Source: Cryobacterium tepidiphilum
GTDB taxonomy: Bacteria > Actinomycetota > Actinomycetes > Actinomycetales > Microbacteriaceae
Direction: 5' to 3'
NCBI RefSeq assembly: GCF_003716325.1
Contig: NZ_RDSR01000006.1
Span: 81,272-145,271, forward strand
DNA length: 64,000 nt
Both the position numbers and the translations under genes were made by a program. Each line of letters starts with the position of its first letter. The first letter of the stretch is position 1. Shown here one piece after another: positions 47,783 to 58,118 of this stretch. A model generated the notes under the pieces. That model made no database searches. It was not told where the DNA came from and saw only the letters and a program-made list of their open reading frames with translations.

Positions 47783-49006
47783 GTGGCTCAGGATGCTCAT
47801 GGTGCACGCCCGCCGGGGCCCGTCCTCGCCCCGCTCTACGCCGCCGGCTTCACCACCGCGTTCGGCGCGCACGCCATTGCCGCGGGCCTGGGCGCCGAGA
47901 GCGGCGACCTCGGCGTCGGCCTGTTGGCATTCGGCCTTCTCCTGGCCGTCTACGACCTCGCCGAGGTGGTGCTGAAACCGGTCTTCGGCACGCTCAGCGA
48001 CCGGATCGGCGTCAAGCCGGTCATCGTGGGCGGTCTCGTGGTGTTCGCGCTGGCCTCGTTCGCCGGCGTGTTCGCCGGGAACGCGCTGCTCCTCGGCGCC
48101 GCACGGCTCGGCCAGGGCGCCGCAGCCTCCGCGTTCTCACCCGCCTCCTCGGCTGCCGTGGCGCGCCTTGCCGGCCCGGCGACGGTGGGCCGGTATTTCG
48201 GCCGGTACGGCTCCTACAAGGGGCTCGGCTATGCGCTCGGGCCGCTCATCGGGGCGGCACTGATCGGCGTGGGCGGGTTCCCCCTGCTCTTCGGTGCGCT
48301 CACCGCGGTGGCCGCGATTACCGCCGGCTGGGCGATGCTCGCCGTTCCGCGACTGCCGGTGCTTCCACGGCCCCGGTACACCCTGGCCGACCTGGTGCGC
48401 CAGACCACGCACCGCAGCTTCCTGGTACCGACCCTGGCCCTTGCCGCCGCCACCGGCGCCCTCGGCGTCGCGGTCGGCTTCCTGCCACTCCTGGCAACCT
48501 CGCTGCAGCTCCCGCTCCTGGCCAGCATGGCCGCCGTCACCGTGCTCGCCGTCGCATCCACCGTCACTCAGCCGATCGTGGGCCGCCTGCGAGACAGCGG
48601 CCGCGTGACGACACGCGCCGGTGTCGCCGGCGGCCTGGGCCTCATCGCGCTCGGCGTGGCGCTCCTCGCGGCGGTTCCCGTCACGGCGGTCGTGTACCTG
48701 ACCGCCGCGATCATCGGGCTCGGCATCGGCACGGTCACGCCGCTCGGTTTCGCGCACCTGGCCGCGACGACCCCGCCGGAGCGCCTCGGCCGCACCATGG
48801 GCAGCGCGGAGCTCGGCCGGGAAGTGGGAGACGCGGGCGGCCCGCTGCTCGTCGGGGGGATCGCGGCGGCGGTCGGCGTCGGCCTCGGTCTGGGCGCGCT
48901 CGCGCTCGTCATCGCGGTGGTGGCGGTGCTCGCCCTGGTACTGCTGCAGCGCGCACAATCCGGCAGCGAGCTCCAGGCGCGCCGATCGTCAACCGGAACG
49001 GGCTGA
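47783..49006 (+). CDS. MFS transporter
   Basis: A 407-residue protein with about 12 membrane segments. The loop motif GTLSDRIGVKPVIVGG between helices 2 and 3 is the MFS signature. Substrate unknown; a drug or metabolite exporter is likely. The GTG at 47783 is chosen because TAGATT (47770-47775) lies seven bases upstream. An ATG at 47759 would need the rare codons AGA and TTA, which instead form the -10 box. Confidence 0.88.
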   Translation: MAQDAHGARPPGPVLAPLYAAGFTTAFGAHAIAAGLGAESGDLGVGLLAFGLLLAVYDLAEVVLKPVFGTLSDRIGVKPVIVGGLVVFALASFAGVFAGNALLLGAARLGQGAAASAFSPASSAAVARLAGPATVGRYFGRYGSYKGLGYALGPLIGAALIGVGGFPLLFGALTAVAAITAGWAMLAVPRLPVLPRPRYTLADLVRQTTHRSFLVPTLALAAATGALGVAVGFLPLLATSLQLPLLASMAAVTVLAVASTVTQPIVGRLRDSGRVTTRAGVAGGLGLIALGVALLAAVPVTAVVYLTAAIIGLGIGTVTPLGFAHLAATTPPERLGRTMGSAELGREVGDAGGPLLVGGIAAAVGVGLGLGALALVIAVVAVLALVLLQRAQSGSELQARRSSTGTG

Positions 49007-49052
49007 TTCGACGTCGCGGGCGTCGCCGCGCGGGTTCTACGGCGCGCGGGGG

Positions 49053-49685
49053 TTACGGCGCGGGGGTCTCGGTCGAGCCGGTGTCCTCGTCGGGAACGGT
49101 CGTCTCGTCGGTGGGCGCGGCGTCGTTGTCCGGTGCGCCCTCCGTGTCTGGGGTCGCCGGCTCGGTCGGCTCCACGGTGATCGTCGGGGTCGGCGTCTCG
49201 GTCGGCGTCGGCGGCAGCGGCGTCGGGGTCAGCGTGGAGTACTCGGCCATGGCGCCGGTGAGCACCGGCGTCAGCAGCTGTTCGCCGGTCTGGTCGCCGT
49301 ACTGGAAGAACACCGGGAACAGGGAGCCCGGCTCGGCGTCGACGTTCCGCATGGTGATCGTGGGGCCGTCGGTGCCGACCGCGAGGGTCTCGTGCCCCTT
49401 GATGCGCACCGTCTCGTTGACCTTGCTGCCGTCGCTGGTGTACTGGATGGTCATGGTCACCGGGTCGTCGCCCTCGTTGACGAGGTTCGTGACGAGGTTG
49501 GCGGCGCCCTTGCCCTGGGTGATCAGGAGGGTGTTGCGGATGGCGATCGTGCCGACCTTGCCACTCACGCCGTCGCTGGCGTCGTAACGGATCAGCGTTG
49601 CCTGGGGCGCGACCAGATTGCACGCGCTGGTTCCCATCAGAATTCCAGCCGCCAGAACAACGGATGCTGCGGTGCGCGCCCTCAC
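49053..49685 (-). CDS. Putative lipoprotein with Thr/Pro-rich tail
   Basis: A 210-residue protein. The GTG start at 49685 follows GGAGGT and gives a signal peptide with lipobox MGTSAC. The mature part (about residues 25-140) is beta-rich and the C-terminal 60 residues are Thr/Pro/Asp/Glu-rich, suited to crossing the wall. Family not named. It diverges from carD, as in related actinobacteria. Confidence 0.75.
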   Translation of the reverse strand: MRARTAASVVLAAGILMGTSACNLVAPQATLIRYDASDGVSGKVGTIAIRNTLLITQGKGAANLVTNLVNEGDDPVTMTIQYTSDGSKVNETVRIKGHETLAVGTDGPTITMRNVDAEPGSLFPVFFQYGDQTGEQLLTPVLTGAMAEYSTLTPTPLPPTPTETPTPTITVEPTEPATPDTEGAPDNDAAPTDETTVPDEDTGSTETPAP

Positions 49686-49808
49686 AAGACCTCCATGCCG
49701 ATTCAGCGCGGGCCCGAAGTGGCGAATGCGCTGCTGATTCGCTTTGAGTTTAGCGCACGCACGCCCCGCGGGCCGGGCGACCGCGGCGAACCCTACCACC
49801 CGGCGCTG

Positions 49809-49817
49809 TGGTATCAT
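49809..49817 (+). promoter_or_regulatory. Extended -10 promoter of carD
   Basis: TGG-TATCAT forms an extended -10 element about 27 bp before the carD ATG. It lies in the gap between the divergent lipoprotein and carD. Confidence 0.5.
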
Positions 49818-49843
49818 AGAGGTTGCTGAAGGGATATTTATAC

Positions 49844-50326
49844 ATGCTTTTTGAGGTTGGCGAAACCGTCGTTTATCCCCATCACGGAGCCGCAACGATC
49901 ACCGAGGTGAAGAAGCGGATCATCAAGGGTGAAGAGAAACTCTACCTGAAGCTCAATGTCACGCAGGGTGACCTCACGATCGAGGTTCCCGCTGAGAACG
50001 TCGACCTCGTCGGCGTGCGTGACGTGATCGGCAAGGAAGGCCTCGACAAGGTCTTCGAAGTGCTGCGCGCGCCGTTCACCGAAGAGCCCACCAACTGGTC
50101 CCGCCGGTACAAGGCGAACCTGGAGAAGCTCGCCTCCGGCGATGTGATCAAGGTGTCGGAGGTCGTTCGCGACCTATGGCGCCGCGACCAGGACCGCGGC
50201 CTGTCGGCCGGCGAGAAGCGGATGCTCGCCAAGGCGCGCCAGATCCTCATCTCCGAGCTGGCCCTGGCCGAGAAGACCGACGAGGAGAAGGCCTCGAGCG
50301 TCCTCGACGAGGTGCTCGCTTCCTAG
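49844..50326 (+). CDS. carD: CarD-family transcription factor
   Basis: An essential regulator that binds RNA polymerase beta and stabilises open promoter complexes, mainly at rRNA promoters. At 160 residues the length is typical, with [19 protein letters not shown] (Tudor-like RID) at the start and a helical DNA-binding half after residue 75 with [11 protein letters not shown]. The ATG follows GAAGGGA. It is followed by a terminator before ispDF. Confidence 0.95.
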   Translation: MLFEVGETVVYPHHGAATITEVKKRIIKGEEKLYLKLNVTQGDLTIEVPAENVDLVGVRDVIGKEGLDKVFEVLRAPFTEEPTNWSRRYKANLEKLASGDVIKVSEVVRDLWRRDQDRGLSAGEKRMLAKARQILISELALAEKTDEEKASSVLDEVLAS

Positions 50327-50341
50327 CTCTCCGATCTCGTT

Positions 50342-50377
50342 GAAGGCGGCGCCGCAGGGTGCCGCCTTTCGCGTTTC
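50342..50377 (+). terminator. Rho-independent terminator after carD
   Basis: GAAGGCGGC (50342-50350) pairs with GCCGCCTTT (50361-50369), followed by CGCGTTTCT. It lies 15 bases after the carD stop. Confidence 0.75.
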
Positions 50378-50426
50378 TGTCGGCGGATTCCTGCCCGCGG
50401 CGTCCGTCCCCACTAGATTGCCTCTC

Positions 50427-51647
50427 ATGACCCACACGCCAACGCCCGACCTCGCGGTGATCGTCGTCGCAGCCGGCAGCGGCACCCGCCTGGGAAGCCC
50501 GACGCCGAAGGCTTTCGTGCCGCTGGCCGGCCGCCCGCTCCTCGAGCACGCCCTCACCGCGGTGTTCCGCATGCGACAGCCCGCCCAGGTCGTCGTCGTC
50601 GCGCCGAAAGCCCACGCAGACGAGGCGCAGGCGATCGCCCGGCGCGTGGCGGGGCCGCTCGCCGGACTCGTCAGTGTGGTCCCCGGCGGCGCCACCCGGC
50701 AGGAGTCGGTCGTGGGCGGTCTCGCGGCGCTGGCCGACGGCATCCGTACCGTGCTCGTGCACGACGCCGCACGCGCGCTGACTCCGCCCGCCCTGCTCGA
50801 TGCCGTCGCGGCGGCCGTGACGGAGAGCGGGAACGGGATCGTGCCCGGCCTGACCGTCGTCGACACGATCAAGCGCGTCACGGGCGACGGCGCGGTGCTC
50901 GGCACCGTCGACCGCTCGGAGCTCTCGGCGGTGCAGACCCCGCAGGGCTTCCCGCGTGAGGTGCTCGACGCCGCAAACCGCGCCTACAGCGGCCCCGGCG
51001 ACACAACGGATGACGCGGCCATCGTCGCCGCCGCGGGTCACCCGGTCTCCGTCATCGCCGGGGACCCGCTCGCCTTCAAGATCACCACCCCGTGGGATCT
51101 GCGCCGCGCTGAACTGCTGCTCGGCGACACCGCATCCGCGGCGCCCTCGGCGCCCCGGGTCGGGACCGGCCTCGACGTGCACGCGTTCGCCGACGACGAC
51201 GCCCCGCTGTGGCTGGCCGGCCTGCACTGGCCCGGGGAGCGGGGCCTGGCCGGGCACAGCGACGGTGACGTCGCCGCGCACGCCATCTGCGACGCCCTGC
51301 TGTCGGCGGCGGGCCTCGGCGACGTCGGCGTCATCTTCGGCACCGACGACCCCCGCCTGCACGGCGCCCACGGCGACGTGTTCCTCAGCGAGACCGCGCG
51401 GCGCGTGCACGAGGCCGGCTTCCGGATCGGCAACGTCACGGTGCTCATCGCGGGCAACCGCCCGAAGCTCGCGCCGCGCCGGGCCGAGGCCGAGCAGCTG
51501 CTCGGCGCGGTCCTCGGCGCCCCGGTCTCGGTGGCGGCCACCACCACCGACGCGCTCGGCTTCACCGGGCGGGGTGAGGGCCTCGCCGCGATCGCCACGG
51601 CGCTGCTGATGCCGGCCGGTGGCCCTGACCTAAGCTGGGGAGCGTGA
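50427..51647 (+). CDS. ispDF: Bifunctional IspD-IspF, isoprenoid (MEP pathway) enzyme
   Basis: A 406-residue fusion. The IspD domain (residues about 1-235) has [20 protein letters not shown] and VHDAARAL. The IspF domain (about 243-400) has [29 protein letters not shown] and a C-terminal [17 protein letters not shown]. It makes CDP-methylerythritol and the cyclic diphosphate. In Mycobacterium ispD and ispF are separate neighbours; here they are one chain. The ATG lies seven bases after TAGATT (50414-50419), so leaderless. The end overlaps cysS. Confidence 0.95.
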   Translation: MTHTPTPDLAVIVVAAGSGTRLGSPTPKAFVPLAGRPLLEHALTAVFRMRQPAQVVVVAPKAHADEAQAIARRVAGPLAGLVSVVPGGATRQESVVGGLAALADGIRTVLVHDAARALTPPALLDAVAAAVTESGNGIVPGLTVVDTIKRVTGDGAVLGTVDRSELSAVQTPQGFPREVLDAANRAYSGPGDTTDDAAIVAAAGHPVSVIAGDPLAFKITTPWDLRRAELLLGDTASAAPSAPRVGTGLDVHAFADDDAPLWLAGLHWPGERGLAGHSDGDVAAHAICDALLSAAGLGDVGVIFGTDDPRLHGAHGDVFLSETARRVHEAGFRIGNVTVLIAGNRPKLAPRRAEAEQLLGAVLGAPVSVAATTTDALGFTGRGEGLAAIATALLMPAGGPDLSWGA

Positions 51648-53059
51648 CGGTGCGACTGTACGACTCCCGGGCGCAGAGCCTGGTCGATTTCACCCCCCTC
51701 GAGCCCGGCAAGGTCGGCATCTACGTGTGCGGCCCGACCGTCCAGTCCTCGCCGCACATCGGGCACCTGCGCAGCGCCCTGGTCTATGACCAGCTGCGGC
51801 GCTGGCTCACCTACCGCGGCAACGACGTCACCTTCGTGCGCAATGTCACCGACATCGACGACAAGATCCTGGTCAACGCCGAAGGCACGACCGAGCAGTG
51901 GTGGGCGCTCGCGTACCGCTACGAGCTCGAGTTCACCGCCGGGTACCAGCGACTCGGCATCCTCGCCCCCACCTACGAACCGCGCGCGACGGCCAGCATC
52001 CAGCAGATGCAGGAGATCATTCAGGCGCTGATCGAACGCGGCCACGCCTACCCCGCACCGGACGCCTCGGGCGACGTCTACTTCGACACCAGCAGCTGGC
52101 CCGCGTACGGCGAGCTGACCCGGCAGAGCCCGGCGAACATGGAAGCGGCGGCGGACGCCGACCCGCGCGGCAAGCGCGACCCGCGTGACTTCGCGCTGTG
52201 GAAGGGCCACAAGCCGACCGAGCCCGCGTCGGCCGCGTGGCCGTCGCCCTGGGGCGAGGGCCGCCCCGGCTGGCACATCGAATGCTCGGCCATGGCCTCC
52301 CGCTACCTCGGCACGTCGTTCGACATTCACGGCGGCGGGCTCGACCTCCGCTTCCCGCACCACGAGAACGAGCTGGCGCAGTCCACCGCCGCGGGCCACG
52401 GCTTCGCCAACTACTGGGTGCACAACGGGCTGGTGAACGTCAACGGGCAGAAGATGTCGAAGTCACTCGGCAACTCCGTTTACGCCGCCGAGCTGCTCGC
52501 GAAGGCCCGGCCCATCGTCGTGCGCTACTACCTCGGTGCCGCCCACTACCGCTCAACCATCGACTTCCACGACGGCTCGCTCACCGAGGCGGAGGCGGCC
52601 CTCGAGCGCATCGAGAGCTTCCTCGACCGCGCCGACCGGCGCCTGGCCGACACCCGGTTCGCCGGCAGCGGGGCCGAAGTGGTGCCGGCGGAGTTCGCCG
52701 AGGCCATGGACGACGACCTCGCCGTGCCGCAGGCGCTCGCCGTGCTGCACGACACCGTGCGCGCCGGCAACGCCGCGCTCGACGCGGAAGACCTGCACCA
52801 GGCGGCATCCGCTCGCGGCCAGGTGCTCGCGATGAGCGAGGTGCTCGGCATCAACCCGCTGTCACCGGAGTGGGCCGTCGCCACCGACCAGCCGGCGATG
52901 GTCGCTCTCGCGACCCTCGTCGACCGGCTGCTCGACGACCGCGAGACCGCGAGGCAGAATCGCGACTACCAAGCCGCAGACCGTATCCGCGACGACCTCG
53001 TCGCCGCCGGAATCACCATCGAAGACACCCCCACGGGTGCCCATTGGAGTTTTGACTGA
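51644..53059 (+). CDS. cysS: Cysteinyl-tRNA synthetase
   Basis: A 471-residue class I synthetase. [17 protein letters not shown] carries the HIGH motif, WHIECSAM the zinc/Cys region, and [10 protein letters not shown] the KMSKS motif. The GTG start overlaps the ispDF stop (GTGA). The carD-ispDF-cysS-rlmB order matches other actinobacteria. Confidence 0.97.
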   Translation: MTVRLYDSRAQSLVDFTPLEPGKVGIYVCGPTVQSSPHIGHLRSALVYDQLRRWLTYRGNDVTFVRNVTDIDDKILVNAEGTTEQWWALAYRYELEFTAGYQRLGILAPTYEPRATASIQQMQEIIQALIERGHAYPAPDASGDVYFDTSSWPAYGELTRQSPANMEAAADADPRGKRDPRDFALWKGHKPTEPASAAWPSPWGEGRPGWHIECSAMASRYLGTSFDIHGGGLDLRFPHHENELAQSTAAGHGFANYWVHNGLVNVNGQKMSKSLGNSVYAAELLAKARPIVVRYYLGAAHYRSTIDFHDGSLTEAEAALERIESFLDRADRRLADTRFAGSGAEVVPAEFAEAMDDDLAVPQALAVLHDTVRAGNAALDAEDLHQAASARGQVLAMSEVLGINPLSPEWAVATDQPAMVALATLVDRLLDDRETARQNRDYQAADRIRDDLVAAGITIEDTPTGAHWSFD

Positions 53060-54114
53060 TGAAGAACGCAGGCGGAAAGCCCCGCGCCGGGGCCGTGCGC
53101 AAGGGACGCAAGGGGCCGCAGGTCGGCTCCGGCGGGCAGGGCCGACAGGCCCTCGAGGGCAAGAAGCCCACCCCGAAGGCCGAAGACCGGCCGTACCACC
53201 CCGCCGGCAAGCGCAAGGCGGCGCAGGAGCGATTCGTCGCCGCCGGTGGTCGTGGCCGCCAGGGCCGGCCGACGGATGCCGACGCGCGCGGCGGCTCCCG
53301 CGGCACCGGCAACACGGGCGGCGGGGGATCCTCGACGCGACGTGCGAAGCAGGCCGACGAGCATGAGATCGTGACGGGTCGCAACTCGGTCGTCGAAGCG
53401 CTCCGCGCCCGCATCCCCGCCAGTACCCTCTACGTTGCCGCGCGCATCGAGGTGGACGAGCGCGTGAAGGAGGTGCTGAACCTCGCGACCAGTCGCGGCA
53501 TCCCGATCCTCGAAGTGATGCGGCCCGAGCTCGACCGCCTCGCCGGACGCGACGCCGTGCACCAAGGCCTCGCGCTCAAGGTGCCGGCCTACGTGTACGC
53601 CCACCCGATGGAGCTGCTCGACCTCACGATCAGCCGCGGGCAGAAGCCGCTCTTCGTGGCCCTCGACGGCATCACCGACCCGCGCAACCTGGGCGCGATC
53701 ATCCGCTCGACCGCCGCGTTCGGCGGGCACGGGGTCATCGTGCCGCAGCGCCGCTCGGTGGGGGTGACCGCGTCGGCGTGGAAGACGTCGGCCGGTGCCG
53801 CTGCCCGCACGCCCGTGGCGATGGCCGCGAACCTCACCCAGACGCTCAAGGCGCTCAAGGAGCGCGGCGTCTTCGTGCTCGGCCTCGACGGCGGCGGTGA
53901 CGTGTCGCTGCCCGGGCTCGCCCTGGCCGACCGCCCGGTCGTGATCGTGGTCGGCAGCGAGGGGAAGGGCCTGTCGCGCCTGGTGACCGAGACCTGCGAC
54001 GCGATCGTCTCGATCCCGATCAGCGCGGGGACCGAGTCGCTGAACGCCGGCATCGCGGCATCCGTCACCCTCTACGAGGTGTCACGCCTGCGCGCCGAGG
54101 CCGCCGCCAAGTAG
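53059..54114 (+). CDS. rlmB: 23S rRNA (guanosine-2'-O-)-methyltransferase RlmB/TrmH family
   Basis: A 351-residue SPOUT methyltransferase. A basic, Gly-rich N-terminal extension of about 95 residues precedes the substrate-binding domain ([11 protein letters not shown]) and the knotted catalytic domain with [29 protein letters not shown] and [16 protein letters not shown]. The start shares one base with the cysS stop (TGATG). Confidence 0.93.
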   Translation: MKNAGGKPRAGAVRKGRKGPQVGSGGQGRQALEGKKPTPKAEDRPYHPAGKRKAAQERFVAAGGRGRQGRPTDADARGGSRGTGNTGGGGSSTRRAKQADEHEIVTGRNSVVEALRARIPASTLYVAARIEVDERVKEVLNLATSRGIPILEVMRPELDRLAGRDAVHQGLALKVPAYVYAHPMELLDLTISRGQKPLFVALDGITDPRNLGAIIRSTAAFGGHGVIVPQRRSVGVTASAWKTSAGAAARTPVAMAANLTQTLKALKERGVFVLGLDGGGDVSLPGLALADRPVVIVVGSEGKGLSRLVTETCDAIVSIPISAGTESLNAGIAASVTLYEVSRLRAEAAAK

Positions 54115-54176
54115 GCCGGTATTCCGGGCTCTGCCTTCTGCCGCCCTCGGTGTGTCGAGCGGATGCCGGGGCGCGG

Positions 54177-55469
54177 CTACACGTTCAGGCGCCAGTCGGC
54201 TTCCTCTTCGTCGGCCTCCGCGATGGAGATCGGCACGGTGATGGCGCCGGTGGCCGGCCCCAGCATGGTGGCCTCGTCGCGGCGGTGGCGCAGCACGTCC
54301 TGAACATAGGAACTGACGGCCTCGGCGAGTGGGATGGCGCGGGACTCGTTCTGCGCCATGTACCAGCGGTGGTCGAGCAGCTGGTGGAACACCTCCGCGG
54401 GCTCGAGCTTTCCCTTGAGGTCGGCGGGAATGGCCCGCACCACGGGCTCGAAGACGCGCACCAGCCATTCGTGGGCCATCATCTCCTCGTCGGCGGCCTC
54501 GCCGCCGTGCGTGGCGCGGTAGGAGTCGAGGTCGTTGAGCAGGCGCCGCGCCTGGTTCTCCTGGGTGTCGAGGCCGGTCAAGCGCAGCAGGCGCCGCTGG
54601 TGGTGCCCGGCGTCGACAACCTTCGGCTGGATGCGCACGGTGGTGCCGGAGCTGTCGGTCTTGATGGCGAGCTCCTCGATGTCGAAACCGAGGTTGTTGA
54701 GGCGTTCCACGCGTTCCGTGATCCGCCACCGCTCCGCGCTCGCGAACGACTCCGAACCGGTGAGCTCCTTCCACAGCAGGCGGTACGCCGCGACGATGCC
54801 GTTGCTCACCCGGATCGGGTCGAGCTCGTCGGCGACCCGGCCGCCGGCCTCGAGGTCCATCAGCTCCCCGGCGATGTTCACCCGCGCGATCTCGAGGTCA
54901 TTCTCCCGCTGCCCGTTGGACAGGCCGCCCGGGTAGAGCTGTCCGGTCTCGGCGTCGACGAGATAGGCGGCGAAGGCACCGGCGTCGCGCCGAAACAGCG
55001 TGTTGGAGAGCGACACGTCACCCCAGAACAGCCCGGCCATGTGCACGCGCACCAGCAGCAGCGCGAGGGCATCGACGAGCCTGGTGGCCGTCTCGGGGCG
55101 GAGCGCCTGCGAGTACAACGCGCGGTAGGGGAGTGAGAACCGCAGGTGCCGCGTCACGAGCACCGAGTTCAACGGGTCCCCGTCTTCGGTGGTGCGGTTG
55201 GTGATGACCGCGACGGGTTCGACGCAGGGGATCTCCAGGCCCTGCAGGGTGCGGAGCATCTCGTACTCCGACCGCGCCATCTCGCTCGTGGTCTCCTTGA
55301 TGGCGATCACCCGCCCGCTCAAATGCGCGAACCGCACAAGGTGGCGCGAGATGCCCTTGGGCAGCGAGGCGATGTTCTCGTTCGGCCAGGCGTCCAGCGG
55401 CAGGTGCCAGGGCAGGTCGAGCAGGGCCGGGTCGACCGTGGCCGAGGTGATGTTGAGGGAACCGCTCAT
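54177..55469 (-). CDS. DUF4032 protein with lipopolysaccharide-kinase-like fold
   Basis: A 430-residue protein. The N-terminal half has kinase-like features: IAIKET for the ATP lysine and GLFWGDVSLSNTLFR for the catalytic loop (normally HGD-x5-N, here WGD). The C-terminal DUF4032 part runs from about residue 245. Function unknown, common in actinobacteria. The start is leaderless, six bases after TAGGCT (55476-55481, complementary strand). Confidence 0.86.
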   Translation of the reverse strand: MSGSLNITSATVDPALLDLPWHLPLDAWPNENIASLPKGISRHLVRFAHLSGRVIAIKETTSEMARSEYEMLRTLQGLEIPCVEPVAVITNRTTEDGDPLNSVLVTRHLRFSLPYRALYSQALRPETATRLVDALALLLVRVHMAGLFWGDVSLSNTLFRRDAGAFAAYLVDAETGQLYPGGLSNGQRENDLEIARVNIAGELMDLEAGGRVADELDPIRVSNGIVAAYRLLWKELTGSESFASAERWRITERVERLNNLGFDIEELAIKTDSSGTTVRIQPKVVDAGHHQRRLLRLTGLDTQENQARRLLNDLDSYRATHGGEAADEEMMAHEWLVRVFEPVVRAIPADLKGKLEPAEVFHQLLDHRWYMAQNESRAIPLAEAVSSYVQDVLRHRRDEATMLGPATGAITVPISIAEADEEEADWRLNV

Positions 55470-55594
55470 GGTCCGAGCCTACCTTCGCCGTCTGTGCTGC
55501 CGGTTGTGAGCGAAACGGATGCGAGGGTGCGCGACAACGAAATCGGCCGGCTGGGGCGTGTGCCCCGGCCGGCCGATTCGATGACGGACCCTGC

Positions 55595-56692
55595 TTAGTC
55601 GGTGGTCGCCCCGCCGACGCGCTGGCCGCTCTCCTCGTCGAAGATGTGGAGGTGGTTGGGCGTAGTCGTCAGGTAGACGGTGTCGCCGGCGTTCGGGTGC
55701 GAACGGCCGTCGACGCGCGCGACGATATCGGTGCGGCGTCCATTGCTCTCGGAGTGTCCGTAGAGGTAGCCGTCGGCGCCGAGTTCTTCGACGAGGTCGA
55801 CGTTCACCGCGAGGCCCTCACCGGCGACGGGGGAGAGGATGATGTCCTCGGGCCGGATGCCGATGGTGACCTGGGTGCCGGACGCGGCGGCGAGCGTGTC
55901 GCGCTGGACGGGGACGGTGGACGTGCCGAACTTGATGCCGCCTTCGACCACGTCGGCCAGCAGCAGGTTCATGGCGGGGCTGCCGATGAAGCCGGCGACG
56001 AACACGTTGTTGGGCTTGGCATACAGGTCGCGCGGGGTTCCGACCTGCTGCAGCACGCCGTCCTTCAGCACGGCGATGCGGTCGCCCATGGTGAGCGCCT
56101 CGGTCTGGTCGTGCGTGACGTAGACGGTGGTGACGCCGAGGCGGCGCTGCAGCGAGGCGATCTGGGTGCGGGTCTGAACGCGCAGCTTGGCGTCGAGGTT
56201 CGACAGCGGCTCGTCCATGAGGAAGACCTGCGGCTGGCGCACGATCGCGCGGCCCATGGCGACGCGCTGCCGCTGGCCACCGGAGAGGGCCTTCGGCTTG
56301 CGGCCGAGGTAGGGCTCCAGGTCGAGCAGCTTCGCGGCCTCGAGAACGCGGGAGGCGCGCTCGTCCTTGTTCACTCCGGCGATCTTGAGCGCGAAGCCCA
56401 TGTTCTCGGCGACCGTCATGTGCGGGTAGAGCGCGTAGTTCTGGAAGACCATGGCGATGTCGCGGTCCTTCGGCGGGACATCCGTCACGTTGCGCTCACC
56501 GATGAAGATGTTGCCGTCGTTGACCTCTTCGAGGCCGGCGAGCATGCGGAGCGACGTGGACTTTCCACAGCCGGAGGGGCCGACCAGAACCAGGAATTCG
56601 CCGTCGGCGACCTGGAGGTCGAGTTCGTCGACCGCGGGACGGGTCGAGCCCGGGTACAGCCGGGTTGCCTTGTCAAAAGTGACGGAAGCCAT
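55595..56692 (-). CDS. ugpC: Sugar ABC importer ATPase (UgpC/MsmK type)
   Basis: A 365-residue ATPase. Walker A is GPSGCGKST, the signature is [15 protein letters not shown] and Walker B is VFLMDEPLSNLD, with a C-terminal MOI/TOBE regulatory domain (from about residue 240, IGIRPEDIIL). No permease or binding protein is adjacent, so it is probably a shared ATPase serving several carbohydrate importers. The start has AGGAG. Confidence 0.92.
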   Translation of the reverse strand: MASVTFDKATRLYPGSTRPAVDELDLQVADGEFLVLVGPSGCGKSTSLRMLAGLEEVNDGNIFIGERNVTDVPPKDRDIAMVFQNYALYPHMTVAENMGFALKIAGVNKDERASRVLEAAKLLDLEPYLGRKPKALSGGQRQRVAMGRAIVRQPQVFLMDEPLSNLDAKLRVQTRTQIASLQRRLGVTTVYVTHDQTEALTMGDRIAVLKDGVLQQVGTPRDLYAKPNNVFVAGFIGSPAMNLLLADVVEGGIKFGTSTVPVQRDTLAAASGTQVTIGIRPEDIILSPVAGEGLAVNVDLVEELGADGYLYGHSESNGRRTDIVARVDGRSHPNAGDTVYLTTTPNHLHIFDEESGQRVGGATTD

Positions 56693-56950
56693 TTTCTGTA
56701 TTCTCCTTCACCGGCAGGTACGTGCCGGACGATCCGAGTGATGGGATTTGTAGACTTTCGGCACGCCGGGGCGCGCAGTCGTCAGTGCCAGTATGTCACG
56801 GCTTCCGGACACGGGCGAGCCGATGCCCGCCGCCCGCTCTCGCCCCGGGTACAGGCGCCGTTTGGCCGATTCCCAGACATCGCATCTACTATCTGGAGGG
56901 CCTTTGCATAACAGTGCCCGCAATTTTTCCACCGACCGGAAGCGATATCG

Positions 56951-57871
56951 ATGAGCTTTGATGGACCGCGCGACGACCGTCCGACGAAGAACCAGCGACG
57001 GGAAGCAGCCCGGCTGAAGGCACGGCAGCTGCGCGAGGACCAGAAGAAGAAGGAGCGCCGCAACCGGGTGCTGCTGCAGGGCGGCATCATCGTCGTCAGC
57101 CTCGCGATCGTGACCATCGTCGTGCTCGCCATCACGAGCTCGATCCACCCGGCGGGTCCCGGCCCGAAGAACATGGCCAGCGACGGAATCCTGATCGGTG
57201 CCGGCATGGAGCCCGTGTCGACTCCGGCCCTGCAGCCCAAAGCCACCCCGGTCGCCTCGAAGACCGACGAGACCGGCACCGTCGCATCCATTCGTATCTA
57301 CCTCGACTACCTCTGCCCGTACTGCGGCCAGTTCGAGAAGACCAACGGCGAGCAGATCAAGCAGTGGGTCACGTCGGGCGCTGCGACGGTCGAGATCCAC
57401 CCGATCTCCCTGCTCACCAGCAAGTCCGCGGGAACGCAGTACTCGCTCCGGGCGGCCAACGCCGCGGCGTGCGTGGCCAACTACTCGCCGGACGACTTCT
57501 ACGCTTTCAACCAGGAGCTGTTCAAGGACCAGCCCGAGGAAGGCAGCGCCGGCCTCGACGACAGCCAGATCAAGAAGCTCGTCAAGACCGCGGGCGTGAC
57601 AACGGATGTCTCGAAGATCAACGACTGCATCGACGACCTGACGTTCAAGTCGTGGGTGCTCGACGCCACCGATCGTGCCCTCACCGGCCCGTTGCCGAAC
57701 GCCAGCATCCCCTCGGTCACCGGCACGCCCACCGTGCTCGTGAACGGCAAGCAGTACCTCGGTTCGCTCGACGACCCGAAGGAGTTCGCCTCCTTCGTGC
57801 TGCAGGCCGCCGGTGAGACCTACTCCACGTCGACCGCGACGCCCACGCCGAAGCCGACGGCAGCGAGCTGA
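56951..57871 (+). CDS. Membrane-anchored DsbA-like thioredoxin-fold protein
   Basis: A 306-residue protein. A basic cytoplasmic N-terminus and a membrane helix (about residues 43-64) anchor an outside thioredoxin domain with the active site YLCPYC near residue 120. A conserved cis-Pro segment (VTGTPTVLVNG) and two further Cys (AACVAN, NDCIDD) are seen. It belongs to the DsbA family common in actinobacteria, assisting disulfide formation in exported proteins. The Thr/Pro-rich end is unusual. The 258-bp upstream gap holds a TACTAT -10-like box near 56889. Confidence 0.9.
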   Translation: MSFDGPRDDRPTKNQRREAARLKARQLREDQKKKERRNRVLLQGGIIVVSLAIVTIVVLAITSSIHPAGPGPKNMASDGILIGAGMEPVSTPALQPKATPVASKTDETGTVASIRIYLDYLCPYCGQFEKTNGEQIKQWVTSGAATVEIHPISLLTSKSAGTQYSLRAANAAACVANYSPDDFYAFNQELFKDQPEEGSAGLDDSQIKKLVKTAGVTTDVSKINDCIDDLTFKSWVLDATDRALTGPLPNASIPSVTGTPTVLVNGKQYLGSLDDPKEFASFVLQAAGETYSTSTATPTPKPTAAS

Positions 57872-57927
57872 CCACCTGAGCCCGTCCTCGTGATTTAGGA
57901 TGGGTGCTCGAGGCCTGCGGGCCTCAT

Positions 57928-58003
57928 GCCGGCCTGGCGCAATTGGTAGCGCACCGCTCTTGTAAAGCGGGGGTTACGGGTTCAAGTCCCGTGGCCGGCC
58001 CCA
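57928..58003 (+). tRNA. tRNA-Thr (anticodon TGT)
   Basis: The acceptor GCCGGCC pairs with GGCCGGC. The anticodon stem CCGCT/AGCGG encloses CTTGTAA. The T-arm is ACGGG-TTCAAGT-CCCGT. Discriminator C is followed by an encoded CCA (58001-58003). Confidence 0.97.
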
Positions 58004-58118
58004 CAATGGCTGAACCCTGCCAGGTATTTTTCGGGCCTGACCTGCTGCTGAATGAGCAACTCGGGTGTTTACTGCGGGATGAAGCGTAATCGTTGCGTCC
58101 CGACCCGAAAGGTGCGCC

